A DNA stretch of 64,000 nucleotides from NCBI RefSeq assembly GCF_003259435.1, contig NZ_QLMA01000002.1:310001-374000 (forward strand), written 5' to 3'. Of this stretch, positions 1 to 8,756 are shown in pieces (position 1 is the first letter of the stretch; the number at the start of each line of letters is the position of its first letter). The translations under genes and the position numbers were made by a program. This DNA comes from Chitinophaga dinghuensis. Its GTDB lineage: Bacteria > Bacteroidota > Bacteroidia > Chitinophagales > Chitinophagaceae. Under the pieces are notes generated by a model, which made no database searches, was not told where the DNA came from, and saw only the letters and a program-made list of their open reading frames with translations.

Positions 1-936
1 CATATAACGAATATCATCCTGAACGAAGCGGAGTGCTTGCAGCAAGTATTTTTCTTTATCGCCTTTAGCTAGTTGTTTTAACTGTTCAATCTTACGGGAG
101 ATGCCAGGTCCGGGAGCGGGAACAGTGCTTATTTGCAAGCCCCATTGTGCAATCTCGCGCCAGTTGCCATATTCGTTCAATTGTACTTTAGGATACCAGG
201 TATACCAGGAGGGAACGAAGTCCCGCGTTTCCGATTGCATTTGAGGAACGCTGGTCCATTCATAACAGGTATATTCTTTCCAGGCTTTTGTTTTAGGTAA
301 AGCGGCCTGATAAAATGATTTCATTTGAATATGTCGCGCCGGATGGATCAGCAGACATCTGTAATAATTAACGATAGGTTCAAATGTGAGTAAGTAGGTT
401 GTTTGATCTATTTTATCCGGGAAAACGGGATTACGTCCTTCTATGGAATAAGCGTAATCGATCTGATCGCCTTTGCGAATATCTTCCAGAATATAATAGG
501 CGGTGTAGGTACCGCTATAGATGAACCTGGACAGTTCCTGTTCTTGTTGTAATAATTTAGGCGCGGTGGATTGTAACTGGTTAATGGACTTGCCGTCTCT
601 CCGAACAATAATATGATGGAAAACCAGTTTTTCATATGCAGGATCAAAATCGACAGAGATCTCAGAGCCGTTCTGGATACCGGTTTCGGATACGATCTGC
701 CGGATGATGTGTTCATATACTATATGTTTTTCCACATTTTTCTGATCTTCCTGCAGGAGTATATAGGCGCCATCGCTGATATTTTTTGCGTCCGGTTTCC
801 GCGTTGAATCGATGGAATGTGGTACCAGCCAATCTGGGGCAGGACCGGTGAATACTTTTTTGTTTTGCGCCAGAAGCGCGAAGGGGGTAATAAACATCAG
901 CAGGCAGATGACTGCCAGTTGTTGGTAGCTGCGCAT
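1..936 (-). CDS. DUF3857/transglutaminase-like exported protein (3' end outside window)
   Basis: The 312 visible codons run off the left edge, so the C-terminus is missing. The ATG at 936 opens a clear signal peptide (hydrophobic residues about 7-22, ending LLAQ, so Gln would be the first mature residue). The rest resembles the DUF3857 domain of Bacteroidota proteins that continue into a transglutaminase-like domain. The last visible residues, VQDDIRYM, match the usual junction motif between those domains. Such proteins are periplasmic or outer-membrane associated and have no firmly known reaction. It lies 73 bp downstream of the FAD reductase on the same strand. The gene is real by continuous frame and family resemblance; its function is not known. 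Confidence 0.85.
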   Translation of the reverse strand, partial: MRSYQQLAVICLLMFITPFALLAQNKKVFTGPAPDWLVPHSIDSTRKPDAKNISDGAYILLQEDQKNVEKHIVYEHIIRQIVSETGIQNGSEISVDFDPAYEKLVFHHIIVRRDGKSINQLQSTAPKLLQQEQELSRFIYSGTYTAYYILEDIRKGDQIDYAYSIEGRNPVFPDKIDQTTYLLTFEPIVNYYRCLLIHPARHIQMKSFYQAALPKTKAWKEYTCYEWTSVPQMQSETRDFVPSWYTWYPKVQLNEYGNWREIAQWGLQISTVPAPGPGISRKIEQLKQLAKGDKEKYLLQALRFVQDDIRYM

Positions 937-957
937 AGGGATAATAATATAAAAGGG

Positions 958-984
958 GCCAGCAGCCTGGTATTGGCGGCTGGC
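958..984 (-). terminator. possible hairpin between reductase and DUF3857 gene
   Basis: GCCAGC (958-963) pairs with GCTGGC (979-984). On the minus strand the hairpin is followed by CCCCTTTTATATT, a weak U-rich tail. It would end the reductase transcript before the DUF3857 gene. The short stem makes this uncertain. Confidence 0.35.
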
Positions 985-1009
985 GAATCATTTATTCACC
1001 GGACAAATC

Positions 1010-2248
1010 TTATTGTCTGTTAAACAACAATTTCACATAGAACATAGGATGGCCCAGTTTCTTTCTGAGGTCCACCTCATGGAACATACAGGTCATGAGC
1101 TCTTTTAACTGTTTATTTCTAGAGCCGATTTTCATGAGTATATTGAATAACCAAGGGTATTTGATTAGTTTTTGCAGTTTTGTACTGACTTGTAATTCGG
1201 GGCCGAGGATGCGATAAACATCTTCATCGTAAGTGTCCAGAAATTTGTCTGAAAAATCATTGATTTTTAATGCTTCTGCGGCTCTTTGGGCCGCAATTCT
1301 ACCAGAGTAGAGCGCATTTCCGATCCCTTCTCCGGTAAATGGATCTATTAGAAATCCGGCGTCGCCAACCAGCATATAGCGTTCGCCATGGAGTTTACGC
1401 TTTTTACTTCCCAGCGGGAGGCCGTATCCTTCAATATTTCCAGCAAGTTCTGCATTGGCGAAGCGTTCCTTCATAATTGGGTCGCTCGCTAATGTTTCCA
1501 GCATCATTTTCTTCAAATTGACTTTCTTATTTCTTGCTGAATTACTTAGCATTCCAACGCCGACATTAGCCTCTCCATTTGGAAGTGGGAATATCCAAAG
1601 GTATCCAGGGAGCATTTCTTTCAGGAAATGGAGTTCAATAAAATTATCTTTATGTAGTCCCCTGATGCCTTTGTAATAGGCGCGTATCCCAGCTACATAG
1701 TGCTCTGGCTCCATTTTAATTCCAGCAACGTCTTTGGTAAATGAGGAGTGAGCCCCATTTGCCACAATCACCAGTTGAGTTTTGATTTGGAAACTGCCGT
1801 CATTATTAGATAGCAAATATCCATCTTCTTCCAGTTGATATTTGTCGATGCTGATGCCCTCATATAAGGTAATTTCCGGGCGGCGTTTCATTTCGTCTAC
1901 CAGGAAATTATCGAAGTCAATACGTTTACAGACGAAGCCTCTGGGATCTACCATATTTTTTTGGTAGTCTGGTTTGTATGGAATATCCATGCCAATCCGG
2001 TTTGGGGCTACAAAGGTTACACCCCAGCTATCCAGTTTAAAAACGGCTTTTTGGAGGCGCTCGCCCATTTCTTTATCTATTCGTTCAAGAATGGTTAGTA
2101 CTTTACCACTTAATCCATCTCCACAGACCTTATCTCTTGGAAAAATAGCCTTATCCACGACTATGGAAGAAATACCGAGCTGAGCCAGTTGAAGCGCTGC
2201 GCATGCGCCACCAGGGCCGGCGCCAATGATACAAACTTTAGTTTCCAT
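1010..2248 (-). CDS. Geranylgeranyl-reductase family FAD-dependent oxidoreductase
   Basis: A 412-aa flavoprotein with an N-terminal dinucleotide-binding motif GAGPGG (residues 9-14), the family motif DKVCGDGLSG near residue 40, and the second FAD motif GDAG at 295-298 followed by IDPFTGEGIGNAL. This arrangement is typical of the geranylgeranyl reductase / p-hydroxybenzoate hydroxylase-like superfamily, which reduces isoprenoid double bonds or hydroxylates lipophilic substrates. The true substrate in Bacteroidota members is not established. No membrane segments are evident. It is divergent from ybaB with a short shared promoter region and is followed by the DUF3857 gene. Family is confident, specific reaction is not. 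Confidence 0.85.
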   Translation of the reverse strand: METKVCIIGAGPGGACAALQLAQLGISSIVVDKAIFPRDKVCGDGLSGKVLTILERIDKEMGERLQKAVFKLDSWGVTFVAPNRIGMDIPYKPDYQKNMVDPRGFVCKRIDFDNFLVDEMKRRPEITLYEGISIDKYQLEEDGYLLSNNDGSFQIKTQLVIVANGAHSSFTKDVAGIKMEPEHYVAGIRAYYKGIRGLHKDNFIELHFLKEMLPGYLWIFPLPNGEANVGVGMLSNSARNKKVNLKKMMLETLASDPIMKERFANAELAGNIEGYGLPLGSKKRKLHGERYMLVGDAGFLIDPFTGEGIGNALYSGRIAAQRAAEALKINDFSDKFLDTYDEDVYRILGPELQVSTKLQKLIKYPWLFNILMKIGSRNKQLKELMTCMFHEVDLRKKLGHPMFYVKLLFNRQ

Positions 2249-2327
2249 TTTTGCTGATAGTATAACGATGTGGTAAGATACGGAATAGTTAATACCTTAT
2301 CTTTACGGCCTTAAAAAATAGCAAAAT

Positions 2328-2627
2328 ATGTTTGATTTATTTGGTAAGGTGACACAGATCCAGCAAAAAATGAAAGAAGGTAAAGAGCGTCTGGCTAATG
2401 TTACGCTGGAAGGCGAAGCTGGCAATGGCGCAGTGAAAGTTGCTGTAGACGGCAATCGTCAGGTGAAGAGCATTGATATTGCTCCTGAGTTGCTGGTGCC
2501 TGAAAAGAAAGAAGAAATGGAAGATCTGCTGTTGAGTGCACTGAACCGTGCGCTGAAAGCTGCGGAGAATTCATGGGAAGCAGAAATGAAGAATGCTGCT
2601 GGTGGTCTGTTGGGTGGTCTGCTGTAA
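2328..2627 (+). CDS. YbaB/EbfC family nucleoid-associated protein
   Basis: A 99-aa protein starting MFDLFGKVTQIQQKMKEG, with the helical N-terminus, central beta strands and Gly-Gly-Leu-rich tail typical of YbaB/EbfC. The family forms homodimers that bind DNA without strong sequence specificity; in other bacteria it often sits beside dnaX and recR, which are not here. A weak TATCTTTA box at 2298-2305 could be its -7 promoter element. The gene ends in a strong hairpin terminator at 2671. Confidence 0.93.
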   Translation: MFDLFGKVTQIQQKMKEGKERLANVTLEGEAGNGAVKVAVDGNRQVKSIDIAPELLVPEKKEEMEDLLLSALNRALKAAENSWEAEMKNAAGGLLGGLL

Positions 2628-2670
2628 GATACCCTTCAGTTTCTGAAAAAACATTACTGAAATGATATAC

Positions 2671-2702
2671 ATCCAGGGAAGTTATTTCCCTGGATTTTTT
2701 AT
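2671..2702 (+). terminator. Rho-independent terminator after ybaB-like gene
   Basis: ATCCAGGGAA (2671-2680) pairs perfectly with TTCCCTGGAT (2686-2695) around a 5-nt loop, followed by a run of T. Confidence 0.85.
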
Positions 2703-2798
2703 TTAGGGAGACACGTAACCCTTCTCCATATTGGTTTTCATGAATTTTCGATCATCTGGCTGGCATGTCTGGAACAGCGTTTGGCATATACTGGGAAA

Positions 2799-2924
2799 AT
2801 GAACTATATGCATGTACATCCGAAGCCACCGGCTCCTAAGTCAAAAGCGGTATATGTGGTTGTAGCGGTAGTATTAATTCTTAGTGTAATTGGCCAGATA
2901 ATTATCAATTGCTGGCATAGATGA
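2799..2924 (+). CDS. 41-aa small membrane protein
   Basis: The frame from ATG 2799 (or in-frame ATG 2808) encodes MNYMHVHPKPPAPKSKAVYV followed by about 20 hydrophobic residues ending INCWHR. Its TGA stop at 2922-2924 overlaps the ATG of the next gene (ATGA at 2921-2924), the classical arrangement for translational coupling. The proline-rich basic N-terminus and single membrane span fit a small inner-membrane protein. I recognise no family. The overlap and clean transmembrane segment argue that it is translated; there is no homology evidence. Confidence 0.6.
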   Translation: MNYMHVHPKPPAPKSKAVYVVVAVVLILSVIGQIIINCWHR

Positions 2925-3559
2925 AATGTAAAGCCATGATAAACCAATATGAAGTGCCGGTCTGTGCAGCGCACAATGCGCCGGCACTTACTTCAACAAC
3001 ACCGGAAGCAGATGAGGAGATTGTCGTCCGGTTGGCAACAGCCTTAGATATAGACTTTGCCATTCCTATCTGTGCAGAGATGGAGTCTTCAGCGAAGGCC
3101 CGGGGCACAGGGATCTCCCAACGGGATCCTGCAGATATTAAAAAGAAAATGCTGGAAGGTAAGGCCGTGATTGCCTTCACGAAATCAGGCGTATGGGCTG
3201 GATTTTCGTATATACAAACCTGGGAGAACGATCAATTTGTATCGAACAGCGGTCTGATTGTAGTGCCGGCATTCCGTCGGTTGAAGGTGGCATCTGCCAT
3301 TAAACAAAAAATCTTTGAATTGAGCCGGCAGCTATACCCACAGGCCAAAATATTCAGTATAACCACGGGTCTTGCCGTGATGAAACTGAATAGCAGGTTG
3401 GGTTTTGAGCCGGTAACCTATACCGAAATAACGCAGGACCCTCAGTTCTGGGGAGCATGTAAAAGCTGTGTGAATTATCCTATACTGGTGGCACATGGAT
3501 ACAGAAACTGTCTTTGTACAGCCATGTTGTTTTCACCGGACCTACTGAAAGCCCTATAG
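2921..3559 (+). CDS. GNAT acetyltransferase related to Bacteroidota ArgA-like N-acetylglutamate synthases
   Basis: A 212-aa protein. After an unusual 37-residue N-terminal stretch it shows the pattern of the GNAT proteins usually found beside argG in Bacteroidota: AEMESSAKARGTGIS, a strand pair around GFSYIQTW, SGLIVVPAFRRLKVASAIK in the acyl-CoA-binding region, TTGLAVMKLNSRLGF, then a Cys-containing tail (CKSCVNY and CLCTAMLF). Those relatives are assigned as N-acyl-glutamate synthases of arginine biosynthesis. Here no arg gene is nearby, and the gene is coupled by ATGA overlap to a 41-aa membrane peptide, so the substrate may differ. It could be a paralogue of the arginine enzyme kept elsewhere in the genome. 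A strong terminator follows. Confidence 0.78.
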   Translation: MKCKAMINQYEVPVCAAHNAPALTSTTPEADEEIVVRLATALDIDFAIPICAEMESSAKARGTGISQRDPADIKKKMLEGKAVIAFTKSGVWAGFSYIQTWENDQFVSNSGLIVVPAFRRLKVASAIKQKIFELSRQLYPQAKIFSITTGLAVMKLNSRLGFEPVTYTEITQDPQFWGACKSCVNYPILVAHGYRNCLCTAMLFSPDLLKAL

Positions 3560-3588
3560 CGTTCGCAGCCCCAAGTAACCGACGATTA

Positions 3589-3619
3589 ACGGCAGTGCAT
3601 TTGCACTGCCGTAATTTTT
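3589..3619 (+). terminator. Terminator after GNAT gene
   Basis: An 11-bp perfect stem, ACGGCAGTGCA (3589-3599) with TGCACTGCCGT (3602-3612), 2-nt spacer, then AATTTTTATTT. It lies 30 nt upstream of the tRNA gene. Confidence 0.85.
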
Positions 3620-3648
3620 ATTTAAATTGTATAAAACAGCAATGATCG

Positions 3649-3724
3649 GCCAATCTAGCTTAGTTGGTAGAGCAGCGGTTTCGTAAATCGCAGGTCGTGG
3701 GTTCGAGCCCCATGGTTGGCTCCA
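3649..3724 (+). tRNA. tRNA-Thr (anticodon CGT)
   Basis: A full cloverleaf can be folded. The acceptor stem is GCCAATC with GGTTGGC (one G-U pair), the D arm is GCTT/GAGC, and the anticodon stem GCGGT/ATCGC encloses the loop TTCGTAA with anticodon CGT at 3682-3684, reading ACG. The T arm is GTGGG/CCCAT with loop TTCGAGC, discriminator T, and CCA is encoded at 3722-3724. Anticodon CGT specifies threonine. The next gene, on the opposite strand, ends on the base immediately after CCA. Confidence 0.96.
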
Positions 3725-4207
3725 CTAGGCTTCTTTTATTTCACATTCCAGGAATGTGCCCGAATGACGGGATACCGTTAATTTCAGTACACAAAAGGTT
3801 TCTATCTGATCAAAAATTTCTGGTGTAACGTCTACTCTGGTGATACCAAAAATATTATTCTCCACTACAAGATAATGAGTCAGAATTCCTAACTCGCTTG
3901 AACTTTTCTTGCCCATTACTTTAGCAATGAATTCTGCTTTCTGACATTGACGTAAATCTTTTCGTAGGCTCGTGATCGTATGAAACCAGAAGTATAACAG
4001 AAATCCTACGAAAGCCAGGGTCATGGCGGAGAAGAAGTAAATAGGAGGGACGGTGTTAACCCGGATCAGCAACAGCGCAAATCCTACTGCGCTGATCACT
4101 GCAAAGTATTTGACTAATGTACCGATGGCATCATATTTTGAAGCGAGGTTACTTCTTACGATGAATGCATCTTCCGGTGTAAACTGCTGATAATGTAGTT
4201 GATTCAT
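3725..4207 (-). CDS. Unknown two-span membrane protein
   Basis: 160 aa with no family I recognise. Two hydrophobic helices (about residues 32-50 and 55-75) sit back to back, followed by a basic stretch RKDLRQCQKAEF and a soluble C-terminal domain of about 75 residues rich in beta strand. The layout is a small membrane-anchored protein with a cytoplasmic or periplasmic tail. Its TAG stop abuts the 3' CCA of the opposite-strand tRNA-Thr, leaving no room for its own terminator on that side. A 15-bp inverted repeat at 4238-4252 (AGGGAA-AGC-TTCCCT) lies just upstream, between it and the divergent lipoprotein gene. Confidence 0.75.
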   Translation of the reverse strand: MNQLHYQQFTPEDAFIVRSNLASKYDAIGTLVKYFAVISAVGFALLLIRVNTVPPIYFFSAMTLAFVGFLLYFWFHTITSLRKDLRQCQKAEFIAKVMGKKSSSELGILTHYLVVENNIFGITRVDVTPEIFDQIETFCVLKLTVSRHSGTFLECEIKEA

Positions 4208-4346
4208 AAGGTACTAGTTTTTCGTCAGTGGATAGAAAGGGAAAGCTTCCCTATATTTAGATGCGGGTGCATAAATTTTCCATAAACAATTTTCAAAATT
4301 TTGATAGGGATACTTCTGTATCTTTATTTTTCAAATCCTATAGACT

Positions 4347-5459
4347 ATGCGCTTTATGCCTTTGTTTGTACTGGCCGGCCTGATATCTGCCTGTGGTGGT
4401 ACAGGAAGCCAGGGAACATCCTTCCAGCTCACAGAGTATTCCATGTACAATGCTGATTCTGTACATGCAGCTCTTGCCGGTTCAACAAAAAAAGATAAGA
4501 ATGCGGAAAAAGAATTCCTGGAAGCACTGGATGTTTATCGTAATAAGAAGAAAGCCGGGCCAAGTATTCCAATGTTTAGATCTTCTATTCTGAAACAACC
4601 ACAGGCCAAAACCTACTATGAGCTTGGCAATGCCCTGCTGGAGAGTGGACTGTACAAAGAAGCCATACAATCTTTTGATATGGCGGAGTTGCTAAATTAT
4701 ACGCCGCTACATAAACTGTTATTTAACAAGGCATGTGCATATGCTTTGGATAACAACGAAGAGAAAGGAATGTATTATCTCGTATCGGCTATCGAGTTCG
4801 GCTATACGAATTTGGATAACATTATGAAGGATAAAGACCTCGCCACGCTGAGAGGAAATCCTTACCTCTTTACCAACAAGGTGAAAGAAGCGCTGAGTGG
4901 TCATGGAGATCCTGAAAAGCTCCAATGGACCATGTATTACAGGGAATTCAGGCCAATGAATTTCCCACTTACGCTGGACAAATCATTTGCTACTAAAACA
5001 CATTTCAAAGATATTCCTTACGATTTTGAGAAGTATGTATCTGAGATGAGAAATGCCAAGTTTGAAAGAGAAACGGGTAGTTCCTTTTATTATGTAGGAC
5101 TCATTAAAAGTGATACGGCTTTCAAAACAGTTTGCTATGCTGTAAATGATAAGGAAATAGAAGGTTATACCTGGCCTTATTACATGGTGGCCAGCTATGC
5201 GCCTACTGGCAAACTGATAGATAAACTAATGATTGCCGGCCAACTACTGGATGAAGATCCTTATAAAGTAGGTGTGATAAATGCGAACGGCGAAATTACG
5301 GTGACCTCTTACAAAATAGAGTACGAGCAGGATGTAGCTAAAACGCAGTTCAACGAGAATAAAGAAAAATCCAGTACAGAAATCAAGAAGGAATTCTATT
5401 CCATCTCTGCGGATGGTCACTTTGTTCAGAAATCAAATGAGCCTTTAGCGTTGCGCTAA
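4347..5459 (+). CDS. Lipoprotein with TPR-like repeats, unknown function
   Basis: 370 aa. The N-terminus ends in a lipobox LISAC with Cys16, so it should be an exported lipoprotein. Residues about 85-175 form tetratricopeptide-like helices (YYELGNALLESGLYKEAIQSF, then a FGYTNLDNIMKDKDLATLRG segment common in Bacteroidota TPR proteins). The C-terminal 180 residues are probably beta-rich and unrecognised. The FGYTN...LR segment also occurs in the exported protein at 12841-13785. The last 15 bases overlap the convergent DUF2306 gene. TATCTTTA at 4319-4326 may be a -7 box. Confidence 0.8.
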   Translation: MRFMPLFVLAGLISACGGTGSQGTSFQLTEYSMYNADSVHAALAGSTKKDKNAEKEFLEALDVYRNKKKAGPSIPMFRSSILKQPQAKTYYELGNALLESGLYKEAIQSFDMAELLNYTPLHKLLFNKACAYALDNNEEKGMYYLVSAIEFGYTNLDNIMKDKDLATLRGNPYLFTNKVKEALSGHGDPEKLQWTMYYREFRPMNFPLTLDKSFATKTHFKDIPYDFEKYVSEMRNAKFERETGSSFYYVGLIKSDTAFKTVCYAVNDKEIEGYTWPYYMVASYAPTGKLIDKLMIAGQLLDEDPYKVGVINANGEITVTSYKIEYEQDVAKTQFNENKEKSSTEIKKEFYSISADGHFVQKSNEPLALR

Positions 5460-6092
5460 AAGCTGTTCTCCGCGGGACTTCCAACGGATATACCATTCAA
5501 CAATCAATAGGTTCAGCGTCCAGCTGAGCCAGGAAATAAGTACATATGCCGCTACAGGTCGTAGCGGCATATGCATTAATCCCAATACATAAGCATAGAA
5601 TCGAAGAGTTACCGCAGATAACGTCAACGCATAACTGCGCAGCATCCAGTTAGAATGTTCTTCCCACCGGCGTTGCATCGCCTTGCGCCAACCTATAACG
5701 GTAACGCCTATCCATAGTATTGAAAGTATAACAAAACTTATTCGCGCATAAAGACCTCCGTTGGCGTAGAAGGCCATCACCAGGCCGGTAGGGCCGCTGA
5801 TAGCGATTACCACGAAGGCATATGTTTTACCCATATTACGGTGCAGTCGCGGATATCTTTTAAGGAGATAACTGCTAAACTGCATTAACCCGGTAATCAA
5901 TACTGCGGTGCTGATAAAAACATGCACATAAAAGCTCAGTCGCCAATGCATTACATGCCAGGCTATCTGCTTGGTTTTGAGGAAATTGGTGTATCTCTCC
6001 AGCGCCAGATAAGGCACGCTGAGCAGGATCATTAGCCAGGTGCTATAGAGAATAACGCCTGCCGCAATAATGGATAATATTTTCTTAGTCAT
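5445..6092 (-). CDS. DUF2306-type integral membrane protein
   Basis: About 215 aa with six or so predicted membrane helices and conserved His/Arg positions in loops (HVMHWRLSFYVHVF, RYPRLHRNMGK, EEHSNWMLRSYALT), the pattern of DUF2306 membrane proteins. Those histidines could bind heme or metal, but that is not established. I take ATG at 6092 as start. A GTG at 6098, overlapping the upstream TAG by one base, would add two residues. It is probably translationally coupled to the preceding lipoprotein gene, and its 3' end overlaps the convergent gene by 15 bp. Confidence 0.8.
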   Translation of the reverse strand: MTKKILSIIAAGVILYSTWLMILLSVPYLALERYTNFLKTKQIAWHVMHWRLSFYVHVFISTAVLITGLMQFSSYLLKRYPRLHRNMGKTYAFVVIAISGPTGLVMAFYANGGLYARISFVILSILWIGVTVIGWRKAMQRRWEEHSNWMLRSYALTLSAVTLRFYAYVLGLMHMPLRPVAAYVLISWLSWTLNLLIVEWYIRWKSRGEQLLAQR

Positions 6093-6097
6093 CTTCA

Positions 6098-6868
6098 CTA
6101 CGGACCAGGAACAAATCTAAGACTGTCACACACAATAGCAGAGAGGTAGGAATTATTGGTTTCTTCACCTTTCTCCATTTCAATTTTGAAAAGGGATGAC
6201 TTCTGAGACCAGCCACTATTGGTTTTCCAGTTAACGGTTACCTGTTGTGGTTGTTGTGGATTATTGGACCAGCTGCCCGTTACTTCAATTGCTTGCTGTG
6301 CGAGCGTGCTGTCGTTTACCTTCGGATAGTAGGTCATTTTTACAGTACCGTCTTCTTCAAAAACAATCGTACCGGAATTTTCATAAGCGCTGAAATAACC
6401 CAGGAAAGGATATTGAGATCGCATACCCTCATTGTATGGCTCTCCGGATTTCATTTTTTCCAGTTGGAATTTTTTCTCCGCAGTGGCTTTGATATTGTTG
6501 GGTGTCCAGGTACCATTACCGCTGTTGGCATCTGCATTGAAAGTAATAGTAAACTTACCATCATATGGATTATCGCCAGGCTCGGTGAGGGAGAGTACCC
6601 AGTTGGAACCGTCGCGTACTATTTCTCCTTTGATGTTTCTGCGTAACCCTTTATGGATATTATATCCGGCCGCTTGTTTACCATTGGAGAAATTGATGGT
6701 GATAAAAATAGGAGCACCGCCAAAATCACCTTTATAAGTGCCTACCAGGGCATAGGAGCCGGCAGAATCGGAGGTGTTTTTTTTCGCTTCTTCCGTCGTT
6801 CCGTTGCCTGTTTTGCAAGCTTGGAGCAGGAAGAGACCAATGGCGAATATGCAGAGCATACGAGTCAT
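6098..6868 (-). CDS. Hypothetical lipoprotein
   Basis: 256 aa from the ATG at 6868; a longer frame starting at 6922 would place a charged leader before the signal peptide and overlap the upstream stop, so I reject it. The start gives MTRMLCIFAIGLFLLQACKTG, a lipobox with Cys18. The mature part has a Thr/Glu/Lys linker and then a beta-rich region with alternating Gly/Asn/Thr. It resembles secreted lipocalin-like or beta-sandwich domains only in a general way, and I assign no family. It follows another lipoprotein gene by 34 bp and abuts DUF2306, so the three are probably one transcript. Confidence 0.75.
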   Translation of the reverse strand: MTRMLCIFAIGLFLLQACKTGNGTTEEAKKNTSDSAGSYALVGTYKGDFGGAPIFITINFSNGKQAAGYNIHKGLRRNIKGEIVRDGSNWVLSLTEPGDNPYDGKFTITFNADANSGNGTWTPNNIKATAEKKFQLEKMKSGEPYNEGMRSQYPFLGYFSAYENSGTIVFEEDGTVKMTYYPKVNDSTLAQQAIEVTGSWSNNPQQPQQVTVNWKTNSGWSQKSSLFKIEMEKGEETNNSYLSAIVCDSLRFVPGP

Positions 6869-6902
6869 AAGGATATATTTTCGGTAAATATAAAATCTGT
6901 TG

Positions 6903-7613
6903 TTATTTAATGGGCACATCAATGATCAATAGTTTGTTGATGTTCTCTGAGCTATGTTGCAGCAACCCGGTAATTTTCAGGTAATAGCGGGAGATCACTA
7001 CTTTGGTGGGAGAGTCCTCAAAGCTGGCCATTCCTGCTACTCCTGCATATGCCTCCTTTCCAAGATGACGATACATGTATTCCTGCAATTCCTCGATAGT
7101 GCTGGGAGGAAAGGCCTTTTTCTGTTCGGCGGAATACTTTTTACAGATATAAAAATTATCTGCTTCCGGTTTTAGCGCTTCCCATGCAGAGGTATAATGC
7201 TTCCAGTGTTTGAGTACGTGTTTGGAATTGATGATGGCCGTTGTTTCATAGCGTTGGGCTACGTTCAGGCGTGCATTTCCGGTGGTAGTGATGGTTAACA
7301 TCTGTCCTTCCAGTGTATGTGGATGCTGGAGGGTGAGATAAATAGTATCCGGATGCAATTCGAAATCATTCATGCCTGGAGTGGGTTCCAGCCAGTCGAG
7401 CGACAAGTACGAACTACCGAAACGGATATACGTAGTACTATCTGTTTTAGCAACAGATACTTCATTTGAAGCGACTCTGGTAGCCATATTATCAGGAGGG
7501 GCTACCAGTTCCATAGTATCGATTTGTACCGGCCTGTTCTTCTTGGGAACGGCTGGCGAATGGCAGGCATAGAATGCTGGCAATAGGGCTGCCATTAGGA
7601 AGTAAGTTCTCAT
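6903..7613 (-). CDS. Hypothetical lipoprotein
   Basis: 236 aa with signal peptide and lipobox AFYAC (Cys17). No domain is recognised. The sequence shows a Pro/Val linker, a probable beta-sandwich segment (residues about 70-130), a helical middle (KKAFPPSTIEELQEYMYRHLG) and a C-terminal strand region. It lies 60 bp downstream of obgE and leads the lipoprotein-lipoprotein-DUF2306 run, so it may be read through from obgE. No terminator is visible between them. Confidence 0.72.
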   Translation of the reverse strand: MRTYFLMAALLPAFYACHSPAVPKKNRPVQIDTMELVAPPDNMATRVASNEVSVAKTDSTTYIRFGSSYLSLDWLEPTPGMNDFELHPDTIYLTLQHPHTLEGQMLTITTTGNARLNVAQRYETTAIINSKHVLKHWKHYTSAWEALKPEADNFYICKKYSAEQKKAFPPSTIEELQEYMYRHLGKEAYAGVAGMASFEDSPTKVVISRYYLKITGLLQHSSENINKLLIIDVPIK

Positions 7614-7673
7614 GATACGGGGGAATATAAAACTTTACTGGATTAGTTTTATGATCCTCGTTGTCTGCAACAG

Positions 7674-8705
7674 TTATTCAGCATCTGTTTGATCAGGACT
7701 TTCCACGTTGTTGGCATCGGACAGGGCATTCCAGAGAATGTCTTTCAGTTCGGTGAGGCCCTGGTTGGTAACGGATGAAATGAAAACATGTGGCACGTCT
7801 GCTGGTAATTCGGCAGAGATAGCATCTTTCAGTTCATCGTCCAGCATATCGCTTTTGCTGATGGCCAGGAGAAACTGTTTGTCGAGCAATTCAGGATTAT
7901 ATTGTTCCAGTTCACTGACGAGCACGTCGAATTCTTTGCGGTGATCGGCACTGTCTGCAGGAATGAGGAATAGTAATACGGAGTTTCTTTCGATATGGCG
8001 TAAGAAGCGATGGCCGAGGCCTTTTCCTTCGTGTGCGCCTTCGATGATACCTGGGAGATCGGCGATACAGAATGATTTATTATCACGATAGTCTACCATT
8101 CCCAGTTGTGGTGTGAGCGTTGTAAACGCATAATCTGCCACTTTAGGTTTTGCGGCGGTAATAGTAGAGAGGAGGGTGGATTTTCCGGCATTTGGGAATC
8201 CTACGAGACCAACATCTGCCAGTACTTTCAGTTCTACTACTTTCCAGCCTTCGATGCCTTGCATACCTGGTTGGGCATATTCCGGCGTTTGGTTGGTGGC
8301 GGATTTAAAGTAAGCGTTTCCCTTTCCGCCCTGGCCACCAGGCAGCCAGATAAGTTCCTGGCCATCATGGAGGATTTCAGCTTCTACTTCGCCGGTTTCT
8401 TCATCACGGGCTACCGTTCCTAAAGGTACTTCGATGATAATATCCTGTCCGAAACGTCCGGTACAGTTATCGCCACTACCATTTTCTCCATTTTCCGCCA
8501 ACAGCATTTTATGCCAGCGAAGGTGGAGTAAGGTCCATAGCTGCGAGTTTCCGCGGAGGATGATATGGCCTCCTCTGCCGCCGTCACCACCGTCAGGGCC
8601 AGCCTGTGCGTTGAATTTGGTACGCATGAAGTGCATACTGCCCGCGCCGCCTTTACCTGATTTACAAAATACACGGATATAATCTACGAAGTTCGCTTTT
8701 TCCAC
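7674..8705 (-). CDS. obgE: Obg/CgtA GTPase
   Basis: A 343-aa Obg GTPase that acts in 50S ribosome maturation and stress control. The Gly-rich Obg fold occupies residues 1-160 (e.g. [12 protein letters not shown] near 37-47). The G domain has P-loop GFPNAGKS at 169-176, DLPG at 216-219, an SKSD specificity motif and an SSVTNQGL G5 region. The C-terminal OCT domain of some homologues is absent, leaving only a short acidic tail. The start codon is GTG at 8705. The gene follows adk, separated by a 163-bp spacer with a striking inverted repeat. Confidence 0.97.
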   Translation of the reverse strand: MEKANFVDYIRVFCKSGKGGAGSMHFMRTKFNAQAGPDGGDGGRGGHIILRGNSQLWTLLHLRWHKMLLAENGENGSGDNCTGRFGQDIIIEVPLGTVARDEETGEVEAEILHDGQELIWLPGGQGGKGNAYFKSATNQTPEYAQPGMQGIEGWKVVELKVLADVGLVGFPNAGKSTLLSTITAAKPKVADYAFTTLTPQLGMVDYRDNKSFCIADLPGIIEGAHEGKGLGHRFLRHIERNSVLLFLIPADSADHRKEFDVLVSELEQYNPELLDKQFLLAISKSDMLDDELKDAISAELPADVPHVFISSVTNQGLTELKDILWNALSDANNVESPDQTDAE

Positions 8706-8756
8706 TTTTGACCTTGTTTTTAAGAGGCAGTATCCCCTGACACTACCATAAAATAA

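Noticed and set aside
3649..3724. tRNA as integration site of a mobile element
   Set aside because: No integrase, no direct repeat of the tRNA 3' end seen downstream and no change in gene content around it.
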